NCBI RefSeq assembly: GCF_937616625.2
Contig: NC_065577.1
Location: 27,107,501-27,171,500, forward strand
Direction: 5' to 3'
DNA length: 64,000 bases
Origin: Mercurialis annua
Taxonomy: Eukaryota > Streptophyta > Magnoliopsida > Malpighiales > Euphorbiaceae
Both the position numbers and the translations under genes were made by a program. Of this stretch, positions 1 to 11,715 are shown in pieces. The notes beneath the pieces are model-generated. The model was given only the letters and a program-made list of their open reading frames with translations, was not told the DNA's origin and ran no database searches. How positions within the stretch are numbered: position 1 is the first letter of the stretch; every line of letters starts with the position of its first letter.

Positions 1-3000
1 TTCGTAACGTTTGTTAACGTTTAGCTTAAATCGATGAAAAGGTGAAACAGTTGGATTTGTTTCGTAATGTTTGTAAAGGTTTGGCATAAATTTCTAAAAA
101 GGTGAAATGCTTGGATTTGTTTCGTAAACGTTTGGCTTAAATTTCTAAGAAGGGAAAACATTTGGATTTGTTCCGTAACATTTTAAACGTTTGGTTTTGT
201 TTCATATCGTTTATAAATGTTTGGCTTAAATCGCTAAAAAGGTGAAACGTTTGGATTTGTTCTGTAACGTTTGTAAACGTTTGGCTTAAATCGCTAAAAA
301 TGTGAAACGTTTAAATTTGTTTTGTAACGTTTGTAAACGTTTGGCTTCAATCGCTAACAAGGTGAAACGTTTGGATTTGTTTCATAACGTTTGTATACGT
401 TTGGCTTAAATTGCTAAAAAGGGAAAACGTTTGGATTTATTTCGTAACGTTTGTAAACGTTTGGCTTAAATTGCTAAAAAGGTGAAACACTTGGATTTGT
501 TTGGTAATGTTTGTAAACGTTTGGCTTAAATCGCTAAAAAGGTGCAAGATGGTAACGTTTGTAAACGTTTGGCGTAAATCGCTAAAATGATGAAACATTA
601 TGCTTTGTTTCGTAACATTTTAAACGTTTGGCTTACATCGCTAAAATGGGGAAACGTTTGGGTTTGTTTTGAAATGTTTGTAAACTTTTATCTTAAATAG
701 CTAAAAAGGTGAAATCATTGGATTTGTTTCGTAACGTTTTTAAACGTTTGGCTATAATTTCTAAAAAGATGAAACGCTTGGAATTGTTTTGTAACGTTTC
801 TAAACGTTTGGGTTAAATCGCTAAAAAGGTGAGACGTTTGGATTTGTTTCGTAACGTTTGTAAACGTTTGGTTGAAATCGCTAAAAAGGTGAAACATTTG
901 GTTTTGTTTCGTATCGTTTGTAAACGTTTGGCTTAAATTGCTAAAAATGCGACACGCGATTTGTTTCGTAATGTTTGTAAATGTTTTGCTTAAATCGATA
1001 AAAAAGGTGAAACGTTTGGATTTGTTTCGTAACGTTTGTAAACGTTTGGCTTAAATCGCTAAAATAGGGAAACGTTTGGATTTATTTCGTATCGTTTGTA
1101 AATGTTTGGATTAAATCGCTAAAAATGTGAAATGTTTGGATTGGTTTTGTAACGTTTATAAACGTATGGCTTAAATCGCTAAAAAGGTGAAACATTTGGT
1201 TTTGTTTCGTAACGTTTGTAAACGTTTGGTTTTGTTTCCTAACATTTGTAAATGTTTGGTTTTGTTTCATAACATTTGTAAATGTTTGGTTTAAATTGCT
1301 AGAAAGATGAAACTTTTGGATCTCTTTCATAACGTTTGTAAACGTTTGGCTTAAATCGCTAAAAATTTGAAACGTTTTAGCGATTGGTTTTGTTTCGTAA
1401 CATTTGAAATGCTAAAAATGTGGAAACGTTTGGATTTGTTTCGTAACGTTTGTAAACATTTGGCATAAATTGCTAAAAAGGTGAATCGTTTGGATTTATT
1501 TCGCAACATTTGTAAACGTTTGGCTTAAATTGCTAAAAAGGTAAAACACTTGGATTTGTTTCATAACGTTTCTAAACGTTTGGCTTAAATCACTAAAAAG
1601 GTGAAACGTTTGGATTTGTTTCATAACATTTGTAACTGTTTTGCTTGATTCGCTAAACAGGGAAACATTTAGATTTGTTTCATAAAATTTCTAAATGTTT
1701 GGCTTAAATAGCTAAAAAGGATAAAAGTTTGGTTTTGTTTTGTAACGTTTGTAAACGTTTGTAAACGTTCGGCTTAAATCTTTAACAAGGTTAAACGTTT
1801 GTCTTAAATCGCTAAAAAGGTGACACATTTGGATTTGGTTCGTAACGTTTGTAAACGTTTGTCTTAAATTACTAAAAAAAGGTGACCAAGTTTGGTTTTG
1901 TTTCGTAAAGTTTGTAAACGTTCGGCTTAAATCGCTAAAAAGGTTAAACGTTTGGCTTAAATCGCTAAAAAGGGGACACGTTTGGATTTGTTTCATAGGG
2001 TTTCTAAACGTTTCGCTTAAATTGATAAAAAGGCGAACGTTTATTTTTGTTTCATAATCTTTGTAAACGTTTGGCTTAAATCGCTAAAAAGATAAAACGT
2101 TTGGATTTGTTTCGCAATGTTTGAAAACGTTTGGCTTAAATCACTAAAAAGGTGAAATATTTGAATTTGTTTCGTAACGTTTGTAAACGTTTGGCTTATA
2201 TCGCTAAAAAGGGGAAACGTTTGGATTTCTTTCTTAACGTTTGTAAACATTTGGCTTAAATCGCTAAAAAGATAAAGCGTTTGGTTTTGTTCTGTAACGT
2301 TTGTAAACGTTTGGCTTGAATCGCTAAAAAGGTGAAACGTTTAGATTTGTTTTGTAATGTTTGTAAATGTTTGCTTAAATCGCTAAAAAGGAGAAACGTT
2401 TGGATTCGTTTCATAACGTTTGTGAACGTTTGGCTCAAATTGCTAAAAAGGTTAAACACTTGGATTTGTTTTGTAATATTTGTAAACGTTTGGCTTAAAT
2501 CGCTAAAAAGCTGAAACGTTTGGATTTGTTTGGCAACGTTTGTAAACGTTTGGCTTATATCGCTAAAATGGGGAAACGTTTGGTTTTGTGTCATAACCTT
2601 TGTAAACGTTTGGCATATATCGCTAAAAAGGTGAAACATTTGGATTTGTTTTGTAACATTTATAAACGTTAGGCTTAATTCGCTAAAAAGGTAAAACATT
2701 TGGATTTGTTTCATAATGTTTGTAAACATTCGGCTTAAATCGCTAAAAATGTTAAACGTTTGGATTTGTTTCGTAACATTTTAAACGTTTGGCTTAAATT
2801 GTAAAATGGGGAAACGTTTGGATTTGTTTCATAATGTTTGTAAATATTTGGCTTAAATCGCTAAAAATGTGAAACGTTTGGATTTGTTTCATAACATTTT
2901 AAACGTTTAGCTTTGTTTCGTAATGTTTGTAAATGTTTGGCTTAAATCGCTAAAAAGGTGAAACGTTTGGATTTGTTTCGTAACGTTTGTAAACGTTTAG

Positions 3001-4170
3001 CTTAAATCGATAAAAAGGTGAAATGCTTGGATTTGTTTCGTAATGTTGGTAAATGTTTGGCTTAAATTTCTAAAAAGGGGAAACGCTTGGATTTGTTTCG
3101 TAAACGTTTGGCTTAAATCGCTAAAAAGGGGAAACGTTTGGATTTGTTTCGTATCATTTTAAACGTTAGGTTTTGTTTCGTATCGTTTATAAACTTTTGG
3201 CTTAAATCGCTAAAAGAGGAAACGTTTGGATTTGTTCGGTAACGTTTGGCTTAAATCGCTAAAAATGTGAAACGTTTTAGCGATTGGTTTTGCTTCGTAA
3301 CATTTGAAACGCTAAAAATGGGGAAACCTTTGGATTTTTTTCGTAACGTTTGTAAACGTTTTGCTTAAATTGCTAAAAAGGTGAAATGTTTAAATTTGTT
3401 TCGTAACGTTTGTAACAATTGGCTTAAATTGCTAAAAAGATGAAACGTTTGGATTTGTTTCGTAACGTTTGTAAACGTTTTGCAAGATTCGCTAAACAGG
3501 GGAAACGTTTGGATTTGTTTCGTAAAATTTGTAAACGTTTGGCTTAAATCGTTAAAAATGGGAAAAGTTTGGATTTGTTTCGTAACGTATGTAAACGTTC
3601 GGCTTAAATCGCTAACAAGGTTAAACATTTGGCTTAAATCGCTAAAAAGATGACACGTATGGTTTTGTTTCGTAACGTTTGTATACGTTTAGCTTAAATT
3701 TCTAGAAAGGTGACACGTTTGGTTTTCTTTCGAAATGTTTGTAAACGTTCGGCTTAAATCGCTAAAAAGGTTAAACGTTCGGCTTAAATCGCTAAAAAGG
3801 TGAGACATTTGGATTTGTTTCGTAGCGTTTGTAAACGTTTTGCTTAAATTGCTAAAAAGGCGAAACGTTTGGTTTTGTTTCATACCCTTTGTAAACGTTT
3901 GGCTGAAATCGCTAAAAAGGCAAAATGTTTGGATTTGTTTTGTAACGTTTGTAAGTATTTGGCTTACATTACTAAAAAGGTGAAACGCATGGATTTTTTT
4001 CGTAACGTTTGTAAACGTACGGCTTAAATCGCTAAAAAGGTGAAACGGTTGGATTTGTTTCGCAACGTTTGTAAACGTTTCGCTTAAATCGCTAAAAAGG
4101 TGTAACGTTTCAATTTGTTTCGTACCATTTGTAAACGTTTGGCTTAAATCGCTAAAAAGGTGAAACGTTA
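1..4170 (+). repeat. 60-bp tandem satellite array, block 1 (plus orientation)
   Basis: Tandem copies of a 60-bp unit; the repeats stay in register with 60-base lines over long stretches (for example 181-540 and 2041-2340). Each unit runs through GTTTGGATTT, GTTTCGTAAC, GTTTGTAAAC and GTTTGGCTTA, then an A-rich part (AATCGCTAAA) and AAGGTGAAAC. Copies are diverged and mixed with shortened variants, for example units where GTTTGTAAAC becomes GTTTTAAAC or the A-rich part is missing. Reading frames in this block are by-products of the 60-bp (20-codon) period. No gene is seen. Confidence 0.95.
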
Positions 4171-4578
4171 CAAAACAAATCCAAACGTTTGGCTTAAATT
4201 TGTACGTTTACAAACTTTACGAAACAAATCCAGGCGTTTCACCTTTTTAGCGATTTCAGCCAAACGTTTACAAACGTTACGAAACAAATCCAAACGTTTC
4301 ACCTTTTTAGTGATTAAAGCCAAACCTTTACAAATGTTACGAACCAAATCCAAACTTTTCACCTTTTTAGCAATTTATACCAAACGTTTACAAACGTTAC
4401 GAAACAAAGCGAAACATTTACAAACATTACGAAACAAAACCAAATATTTTCCATTTTTAGCGATTTAAGCCAAACCTTTATAAACGTTACGAAACAAATC
4501 CAAAGGTTTCACCTTTTTAGCGATTTAAGGTGAAACGTTACGAAAGAAATCCAAACGTAACATTTCACCCTTTTAGCG
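4171..4578 (-). repeat. Inverted satellite block inside block 1
   Basis: At about 4170 the array flips: the unit is now read as its reverse complement (CCTTTTTAGCGATTTAAGCC followed by AAACGTTTACAAACG). It flips back near 4578. About six to seven units are inverted. The junctions lie inside units and leave short palindromic joints. Confidence 0.85.
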
Positions 4579-6682
4579 TAAATCGCTAAAAACTTGAAAC
4601 GTTTGGATTTGTTTCTCAACGTTTGTAAATATTTGACCTAAATCGCTAAAAAGATGAAACGTTTGGTTTTGTTTTGTAATGTTTGTAAACGTTTGGCTTG
4701 AATCGCTAAAAAGGTGAAACGTTTGGATTTGTTTCGTAACATTGATAAATTTTTGGCTTTAATCGCTAAAAGGGGAAGCGATTGGATTTGTTTCGTAACG
4801 TTTGTAAACGTTTAGCTTCAATTGCTAAAAAGGTGAAATGCTTGGATTTGTTTTGTAATGTTTGTAAACGGTTGGCTTAAATTGCAAAAAAGGTGAAACG
4901 TTTGGATTTGTTTCGTAATGTTTGTAAACATTTGACTTAAATCGATAAACCGGGGAAACGCTTGGTTTTGTTTCATATCTTTGTAAACATTTTCTTAAAT
5001 CGCTAAAAGGTGAAACGTTTGGATTTGTTTTGTAATGTTTGTTAACGTTAGGCTTAAATCGCTAAAAATGTGAGACGTTTGGATTTGTTTCGTAATGTTT
5101 ATAAACTTTCGGCTTAAATCGCTAAAAATGACGAAACGTTTGGTTTTGTTTCGTAATGTTTGTAAACGTTTGGCTTAAATTGCTAAAAAAGGTGAAACGC
5201 TTGGATTTGTTTCGTAATGTTTGTAACCGTTCGGCTTAAATTGCTAAAAAGGTTAAACGTTTCGATTTGTTTCGTAATGTTTGTAAACGTTCGGTTTCAA
5301 TCGCTAAAAAGGGAAAATGTTTAGATTTGTTTCGTAATGTTTGTAAACGTTTGACTTAAATTTCTAAAAAGGTGAAACAGTTGAATTTGTTTCGTACGTT
5401 TGGCTTAAATTGCTAAAAAGGTGAAACGTTTGGATTTGTTTCGTAGCGTTTGTATACGTTTGGCTTATATAGCTGAAAATGTGAAACGTTTGGATTAGTT
5501 TCGTAACGTTTTATACGTTTGGCTTAAATCGCTAAAATGAGAAAACGTTTAGATTTTATTCGTAACGTTTGTAAACGTTTGGCTTAAATCGCTAAAAATA
5601 TGAAACGTATGGATTTTTTTTATAACGGTTTAAACATTTGGCTTTGTTTCGTAACGTTTGTAAACGTTTGGCTTAAATCGCAAAAAAGGTGAAACATTTG
5701 GATTTGTTTCGTAACGTTTGTAAACATTTGGCTTAAATCGCTAAAAAGTTTAAATGTTTGGATTTGTTTCGTAATGTTTGTAAATGTTTGGCTTAAATTG
5801 TTAAAAAGGTGAAACGCTTGGATTTGTTTCGTAAAAGTTTGGCTTAAATCCCTAAAAGGGTGAAACGTTTGGATTTGTTTCGTAACATTTTAAAAGTTTT
5901 TTTTGTTTCGTAACGTTTATAAACATTTGGCTTAAATCGCTAAAAAGGTGAAACGTTTGGATTTGTTTCGTAACGTTTGTAAACGTTTTGCTTAAATCAC
6001 TAAAAAGGTGAAACGTTTGGATTAGTTTCGTAACGTTTTATACTTTTGGCTTAAATTGCTAAAATAGGAAAACGTTTAGATTTGATTCGTAACGTTTGTA
6101 AACGTTTGGCTTAAATCGCTAAAAATGTGAAACGTATGGATTTGTCTTATAACGTTTTAAACATTTGGCTTTGTTTCGTAACGTTTGTAAACGTTTGGCT
6201 TAAATCGCAAAAAAGGTGAAACATTTGGATTTGTTTCGTAACGTTTGTAAACATTTGGCTTAAATCGCTAAAAAGTTGAAATGTTTGGATTTGTTTCGTA
6301 ATGTTTGTAAACGTTTGACTTGAATTGTTAAAAAGGTGAAACGCTTGGATTTGTTTCGTAAATGTTTGGCTTAAATCCCTAAAAAGGTGAAACGTTTGGA
6401 TTTGTTTCGTAACGTTTTAAAAGTTTTTTTTTGTTTCGTAACGTTTATAAACATTTGGCTTAAATCGCTAAAAAGGTGAAACGTTTGAATTTGTTCCGTA
6501 ACGTTTGTAAACGTTTGGCTTAAATAGCTATAAAGGTAGAACATTTGGTTTTGTTTCATAACCTTTGTAAACGTTTGGCTTAAATTACTAAAGAGGTTAA
6601 ACGTTTGGATTTGTTTTGTAACGTTTGTAAACGTTTGGCTTCAATCGTTAAAATAGGGAAACGTTTCAATTTGTTTCATAAC
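4579..6682 (+). repeat. 60-bp satellite array, block 2
   Basis: Plus-orientation satellite with the same unit. Stretches near 5500-5920 and 6020-6450 resemble each other closely: both hold a TTTGGCTTTGTTTCG-type short unit followed by the same series of variants about 535 bp apart. This suggests a local segmental duplication. The block ends abruptly at the LTR of element A. Confidence 0.9.
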
Positions 6683-6940
6683 TGTCACGACCCATTTTCA
6701 TGAATCGCGACCGGCGCTAGGGTACGGGTATGGTTGTACCCAAACCCGTAGCTAGCCTTGCGGATAACCATCAAATACATAAACCTGCAAGAAAAACAAT
6801 GCTCGGGGGCAACCGAGACTTCAGTCTAGTTCTAGCAGTTCATAATATACAACATTTATTATAAAGTGCTCAGCCAACTCTGAGTTTTAAACATGGCAGA
6901 AATACATATTAACCCAAGTTAATATAAAAATGCTAAAACA

Positions 6941-7022
<82 letters not shown>
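6941..7022. repeat. (AT)n microsatellite in the 3' LTR of element A
   Basis: About 80 bp of nearly pure AT dinucleotide with one G interruption near 6955. The matching place in the other LTR (14104-14116) has only about 13 bp. The tract accounts for nearly all of the 70-bp length difference between the two LTRs. Confidence 0.95.
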
Positions 7023-7024
<2 letters not shown>

Positions 7025-7360
7025 ATTGAACTAAATCTGATAACAAGTATTAGACAAGTAAGACATCTAATTACTATTGCGGTCTAAGAATAAAATCAGT
7101 TTACTAACTTTATAAAAATAAAAAGTAAAACCTCTGAGGAATGAAAGAATCAGAGAGCAGCTGGCTCGCTCAAATCATAACCCTGGAAAAATTGGGAAAA
7201 CAACGGGGTCAGATATACTGAGATGAGTTGATACCACTATTTACATTTATCAAGTGGAAAACCTTTAAAACCCCTTTTAAAACATTTAATATAAACATTA
7301 CGTATAATAGTTGGAACCCTAATCCACAATAATAAATATAATCATAATCCAATAGGCCTG

Positions 7361-7487
7361 GTCCCGAGAGCTGAGCTACACCGAGTTACCACCGACCACT
7401 CTTAATCCATAACCAGAGTCCCGAGAGCTGAGCTACAACGAGTTACTCTACTGGTCCCGAGAGCAATGCTCACACCGAGTTACCACC
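7361..7487 (-). repeat. Three short direct repeats inside LTR A
   Basis: GTCCCGAGAG followed by a GAGCTACACCGAGTTAC-type sequence occurs at 7361, 7418 and 7454, giving spacings of 57 and 36 bp. The same motif family (CCCGAGATAGTTC with ACCGAGTTCAAC) occurs four times at the equivalent place in LTR B. The repeats lie between the LTR hairpin and the 3' end of the LTR. Their function is unknown. Confidence 0.75.
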
Positions 7488-7532
7488 ACATATCACATAC
7501 CTTATCTAGATCAATACCGGTGCGTACGCAGT

Positions 7533-7551
7533 CCTAATGATGCCCATTAGG
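7533..7551 (-). other. Conserved LTR hairpin (family A, 3' LTR copy)
   Basis: CCTAATG, loop ATGCC, CATTAGG: a perfect 7-bp stem with a 5-nt loop. The family B LTR holds CCTATTG, loop ACACC, CAATAGG at the equivalent place, with one compensatory A-T to T-A pair change. GGTAG follows in both families. It lies 850 bp from the 3' end of the LTR. The role is unknown; transcript 3' processing or a leader structure are possibilities. Confidence 0.6.
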
Positions 7552-9086
7552 TAGCATGTTCCAACTAAAAACCATAACGGAAAAATAGTTCGAAATATAA
7601 TATATAAAAATAACAATTTACTTAATAAAGCGGTAAATAGTAAGTACAAACTCACTGCTTGCTAATCCACGTGAAAACCGGCAAGCACTAATCCTGGTTC
7701 GCCTCTGGAGCACGAACAATAGACGGGTCTAGAAAAATAAAATAATTATTAAAAACAGACCCTAACTCTAGAGAGTACTAGACACCACATAGGAACATCA
7801 CAATTTATAAATCATGTATAGCCACGTAGAGTAACACAGTACTCAAATAAATTATAATGCCCAAAAATAGTAGAAGTCTATTAAGTTCTCGCTTTAAATC
7901 CGTTTCGGAAAATATCATTTAAATAATATTTAAATAATAAATAAATAAATTTCTAAATAGTGGGTTAGCCGAGTTACCGATAACTACCAAGCTATCTCAC
8001 ATGTCGGGCGACCCAAGTCTTCCCCGACCCCAAATATTTTATCAATATTATAAACCATAACTTATAATTTCAAAATAATACTTATTGATAGAATAATAAT
8101 TAAATATTAAAACGGAACTCAATAACGTAAAACAAAAGTAACCAATAGTTACCGACAATAACTTAACTAAAATAAGTTAAGAAAATATATTAAAAGTTAA
8201 AGTGTAATTTAGCCGAATTGCCACGCCAATTCAAAAATTCATAAAATATAATAATTACACAATAAATTATAATTATAGTTTATAAGATAAACATCGTTTT
8301 CGGATTATAATAATTTAAAACAATTTAAATTAAAATCGAATTCAACATTATTTTCAAACGTTATCAAATAACAATTTAGAAATCAAAACAATAATCGAGA
8401 GTTTAGTTTTAAAATCGACAATATTCAAAACAAGTAATTCATATTTAATGTACTAAAACCATTATGAATAATCAAAATAAAATAATGAATATGTTTACAT
8501 TGTATATTGTCATGCAATTAGTCATACTAGCCATACAATGTGGTCCATGGCCAAAGAAAATAATCAAAAGCAAATCAATATTTAGCAATATATAAATTTT
8601 AATATCCATACCCAGAACAACACTCAGACAATCCAAATCAAATTCCCGCCAACCATCTCATTATAAGAAATTTAAAGAATAGAAGGTATGAACAATACTC
8701 ATAGCAGAATGTTCATACTGTAACTATCGTCCAAAACCGAACCCAGCTAAAGCAAAACAGCTCAATGAATTGGTTCAAATTTAAAAATAATCACCCTTAA
8801 TATTAAGTCCTCAAACAATCATAAGAATCATGACGACAACAATAGCTAAAATATGGCAATAAGCAACAAGAAGAATACATTCATATTTCACAAAAAGATG
8901 AATCATAACGACGTTAAACATAAAAGATTTACGTACCTAATTGAGACTTAACGCTTAAGGATTGAAGTGGAGGATGCAAACCGATGACATAACGAAGCGA
9001 AACTCAAAACGATACTAAAATGGAAGAGAACGAGTTAGGAAACCGGACGTGACGATATCAAATAACCCGTGAATTGAGAATGAGAA

Positions 9087-9092
9087 GCTTAC
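9087..9092 (-). other. Candidate 5' splice site in LTR A (3' LTR copy)
   Basis: On the minus strand the sequence reads CCGGTAAGCTT, a good match to a plant 5' splice site, about 110 bp downstream of the TATA box. The same GTAAGC occurs at the matching place in the other A LTR (16181-16186), in LTR B (57248-57253) and in the opposite-strand LTR (63883-63888). Splicing is an inference; no acceptor was identified. Confidence 0.35.
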
Positions 9093-9180
9093 CGGTATCT
9101 AAATTAACGAGAGGAATGAGAGCGTAGGATTTCAGTGTTTGAAAGTGAGACGGCTAGAGTTTGATGAAAGTGAGGAATGA

Positions 9181-9210
9181 ATTAGGGTTTAAAAACGTTA
9201 TTTATATATA
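9181..9210 (-). promoter_or_regulatory. LTR A core promoter candidate (3' LTR copy): TATA box and telo-box
   Basis: On the minus strand TATATATAAATA (9199-9210) lies about 300 bp into the LTR. Ten bases further downstream is AAACCCTAAT (telo-box, 9181-9190), followed by a CT-rich leader. TATA, telo-box and pyrimidine patch together resemble the promoters of plant housekeeping genes. Transcription would start near 9170. Confidence 0.55.
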
Positions 9211-9510
9211 TGGTAAAGATGATGAAAAACGCAGCACTTAAAGATAGGAAAGTTGTTAGCAAAAATTGAAGTAGGATCACGCCCAAACTGATGAAGATGT
9301 GCATGGCCAAACTAGAAATGCTTGGGCCAAAACAATAAAAGCATTTATTTGCATGGGCCCAGTAAGAAAATATCAAAACATGGGCTAACTAACCCAAACA
9401 AATTAGAACACGAATTGAACCACGATCAAATCAACGAACGACTCAAATAATTATCAAAAATTCTCGGAAAAATCCAAACAAAATAAATAAAATAAATACG
9501 GGATGTTACA

Positions 9511-9545
9511 TTCTCCCCAACTTATTAAAAATTCGTCTTCGAATT
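9511..9545 (-). other. Polypurine tract and adjacent hairpin, element A
   Basis: Minus strand GTTGGGGAGAA (9511-9521) abuts the LTR start TGTAACATCC. It is the expected plus-strand primer site of an LTR element. Just upstream in element sense is AATTCGAAGACGAATT (9530-9545), a 6-bp stem with a 4-nt loop; the same arrangement recurs at each PPT in this window. Confidence 0.8.
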
Positions 9546-9964
9546 TAACACAAAACAACCCACGTAAAACATATCATACAACTATACGTCTAGATGAACA
9601 AAATGTACAAAATTGATATGAAAACGTATCAACAAGATACCCAACATAACAAGGACAATAAAATTGCAAACGAACTCAGTCTTACAAGAACAGTCCTCAG
9701 CCAAGGACTAACCCAACTGTAATAACAGTACTCCGTGTTTAACTATATATGCACTTGCGTAAGTAAAACTAAACAGTTTGTCCCTCGAAACAACTCAATA
9801 TCACCACTTGCATAAACCGAACAATCTCAAATGATCACTAAAGCATCGACACTACTTAGCATAAACGATAACTCCATATTTCAAGGATAACTCAAATCAA
9901 AATTTCTACTAAGAGAAGGTTAGCACAAGACCAAACACAACGAAAATACATATGGGGTATTACA

Positions 9965-9999
9965 TTCTCCCCAACCTATAAAAAATTCGACCTCGAATT
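9965..9999 (-). other. Second, internal polypurine tract and LTR edge
   Basis: Minus strand GGTTGGGGAGAA followed by TGTAATACCCC: a complete PPT/LTR-start junction at 9964/9965, 454 bp inside the true one at 9510/9511. The hairpin AATTCGAGGTCGAATT (9984-9999) is also present. The segment 9511-9964 thus looks like the start of an older, different LTR, related to the one at 51517-52084. Confidence 0.7.
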
Positions 10000-11715
10000 T
10001 TAAATCTGAACTTATTCGCACTAAAACCGTCACAACACACATATGCGCAAAATTCTGATTCTAACAAATTGGTGCTCTAACGATTACTCGATCAACCCAA
10101 TGTGAATAATCAACAATTATCCAATTGAGAGTCACAATTACTCTATACCGGAGTGGCTTCCAAAACCAGCTCAAATCTTAACAATTATAAAACCTCAATA
10201 TCAAAATACAACACTACTAGGATCATCCAATCCAATGACTAATATCAAATTCGATAATACAATCAACTTCGTAAATTATGAAACACAAAAACGCATACTG
10301 TTATTTCCAAGAAAACATGAACTCATAATAATAGAATCTCTAAATTAGTAATAAATAATCCCAAACACAATGACTCCTTCAATCATTCAGAAACATAACG
10401 CCGCAACTAAACTGAGCATCGACTACATCTCACTTATATTGCACAACTTAAAATTTTGTCGCCCACACTATGGGTTCAACCACTGATGAGAACGATATCC
10501 AAACATTACAATAATACCATCAATCAACAAAATCGATCAACCAATACTGGTTGTCGAAACCTATATATCGTGATCCTCGATTCTCGAATCAGCTAACTCA
10601 TATATTCAAATCAAACTCAAATTCACAAAATTATTTAATCAATTGACTATAACCTCGTATACAACGAGAGATTACTACGACCAATTCACCATGACCGGAT
10701 TGTTAGTTATGCTCAAAACCAACCCACTGGGGTATAAAATCTTTCAATACACAAAACATTTTGTATTCAAAATTTTCCACTTCTCTTTAAAAGACTTTAC
10801 GTCTTACACCTCCTTTTATATTTGAATCAAAATGCTTTTACCGTTGAAAAAAAAAACCATCGGTTTTGTAAACCCCTGAAATTTTTCCAAATATCCACAG
10901 TTTTAATCTGAAATTTTCCCTTTACTTTTCAATACGTTGCAAATTTATAAAACAGTTCGATTGACAAAATTTATGTTCTCTTTAAACCAAACTTGCTAAA
11001 ATCAATTTATCCCCTTTTCGAAAATACACAAACCGTGGAGAAATCTTTCGTATTGAAAATACACATTAATTTTTCAAAACATTAAAATTTTATTGTCACT
11101 TACAAATCTTAATTTGTAAATAAAATCACGATTTGAAGAAATCGTTAAGCCCACAAAATTATTGTTTCTTTTTTTATCCAATTTGATAAAATTCCTTCCT
11201 TTTCTCAAAAAGGTAAAATTTAACAACGCAAATCTCTTTGTTTATGAAAATACTTTTATATCCATATACCCAAAGTACTTGGACAAAATCTAATCTAAAA
11301 GATAAAGTCTCGTGAAAAACAAAACTATAGTGTATACACGCACATGGAGCATAACCAACATCCTTAATCCACAAATCCCAAAATCACAAATCGGAAATTA
11401 TCACGAACACTTTCTAATTTGAATCTAACCATACACCATACATGGCACAACTTTATCTTGAGTGCAACTGAAAAATTTATTCTTACTCTCTATAAAACAC
11501 AAGATTTTGACAAAGCAGACAGATCCATTACAACGTAATCATCCAAAACATCCACCACCATCATCATAGAGTATTTGTCTAGCTACCTTTCGGTAACTGT
11601 TTCAAATCATTTGAAATCCGACAACATTATAAATACATTTATCAGAATGTGACTCGCGAGCTCGTTTTAAAACATCTTTCTTAAAATCACCTTATCGATA
11701 AAATCCATTTTACAT

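Larger units (their letters stand above)
6683..9510 (-). mobile_element. Element A 3' LTR (2828 bp)
   Basis: This is the left LTR and, because the element is on the minus strand, the 3' one. It is collinear with 13847-16604 throughout. Differences include C/T changes at the outer end (for example CGACCC against CGACTC, GCGCTAG against GCGTTAG), as expected from decay at methylated cytosines. Its extra length relative to the 5' LTR comes almost entirely from an expanded AT microsatellite. Candidate parts are a TATA box, a telo-box, a CT-rich leader on the minus strand, and a hairpin near the 3' third, each listed separately. Confidence 0.9.

Noticed and set aside
1..540. CRISPR-like array
   Set aside because: The repeats are contiguous with no unique spacers, and the context is a plant nuclear genome.
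2256..2729. 157-codon frame in the satellite as a gene
   Set aside because: It is a 20-residue repeat created by the 60-bp period. Similar frames appear wherever units stay in register, on whichever strand the array points, and none has a start, promoter or terminator of its own.
9181..9190. Interstitial telomere repeat (AAACCCTAA)
   Set aside because: Only a single copy in each LTR, placed beside a TATA box; better read as a telo-box promoter motif.
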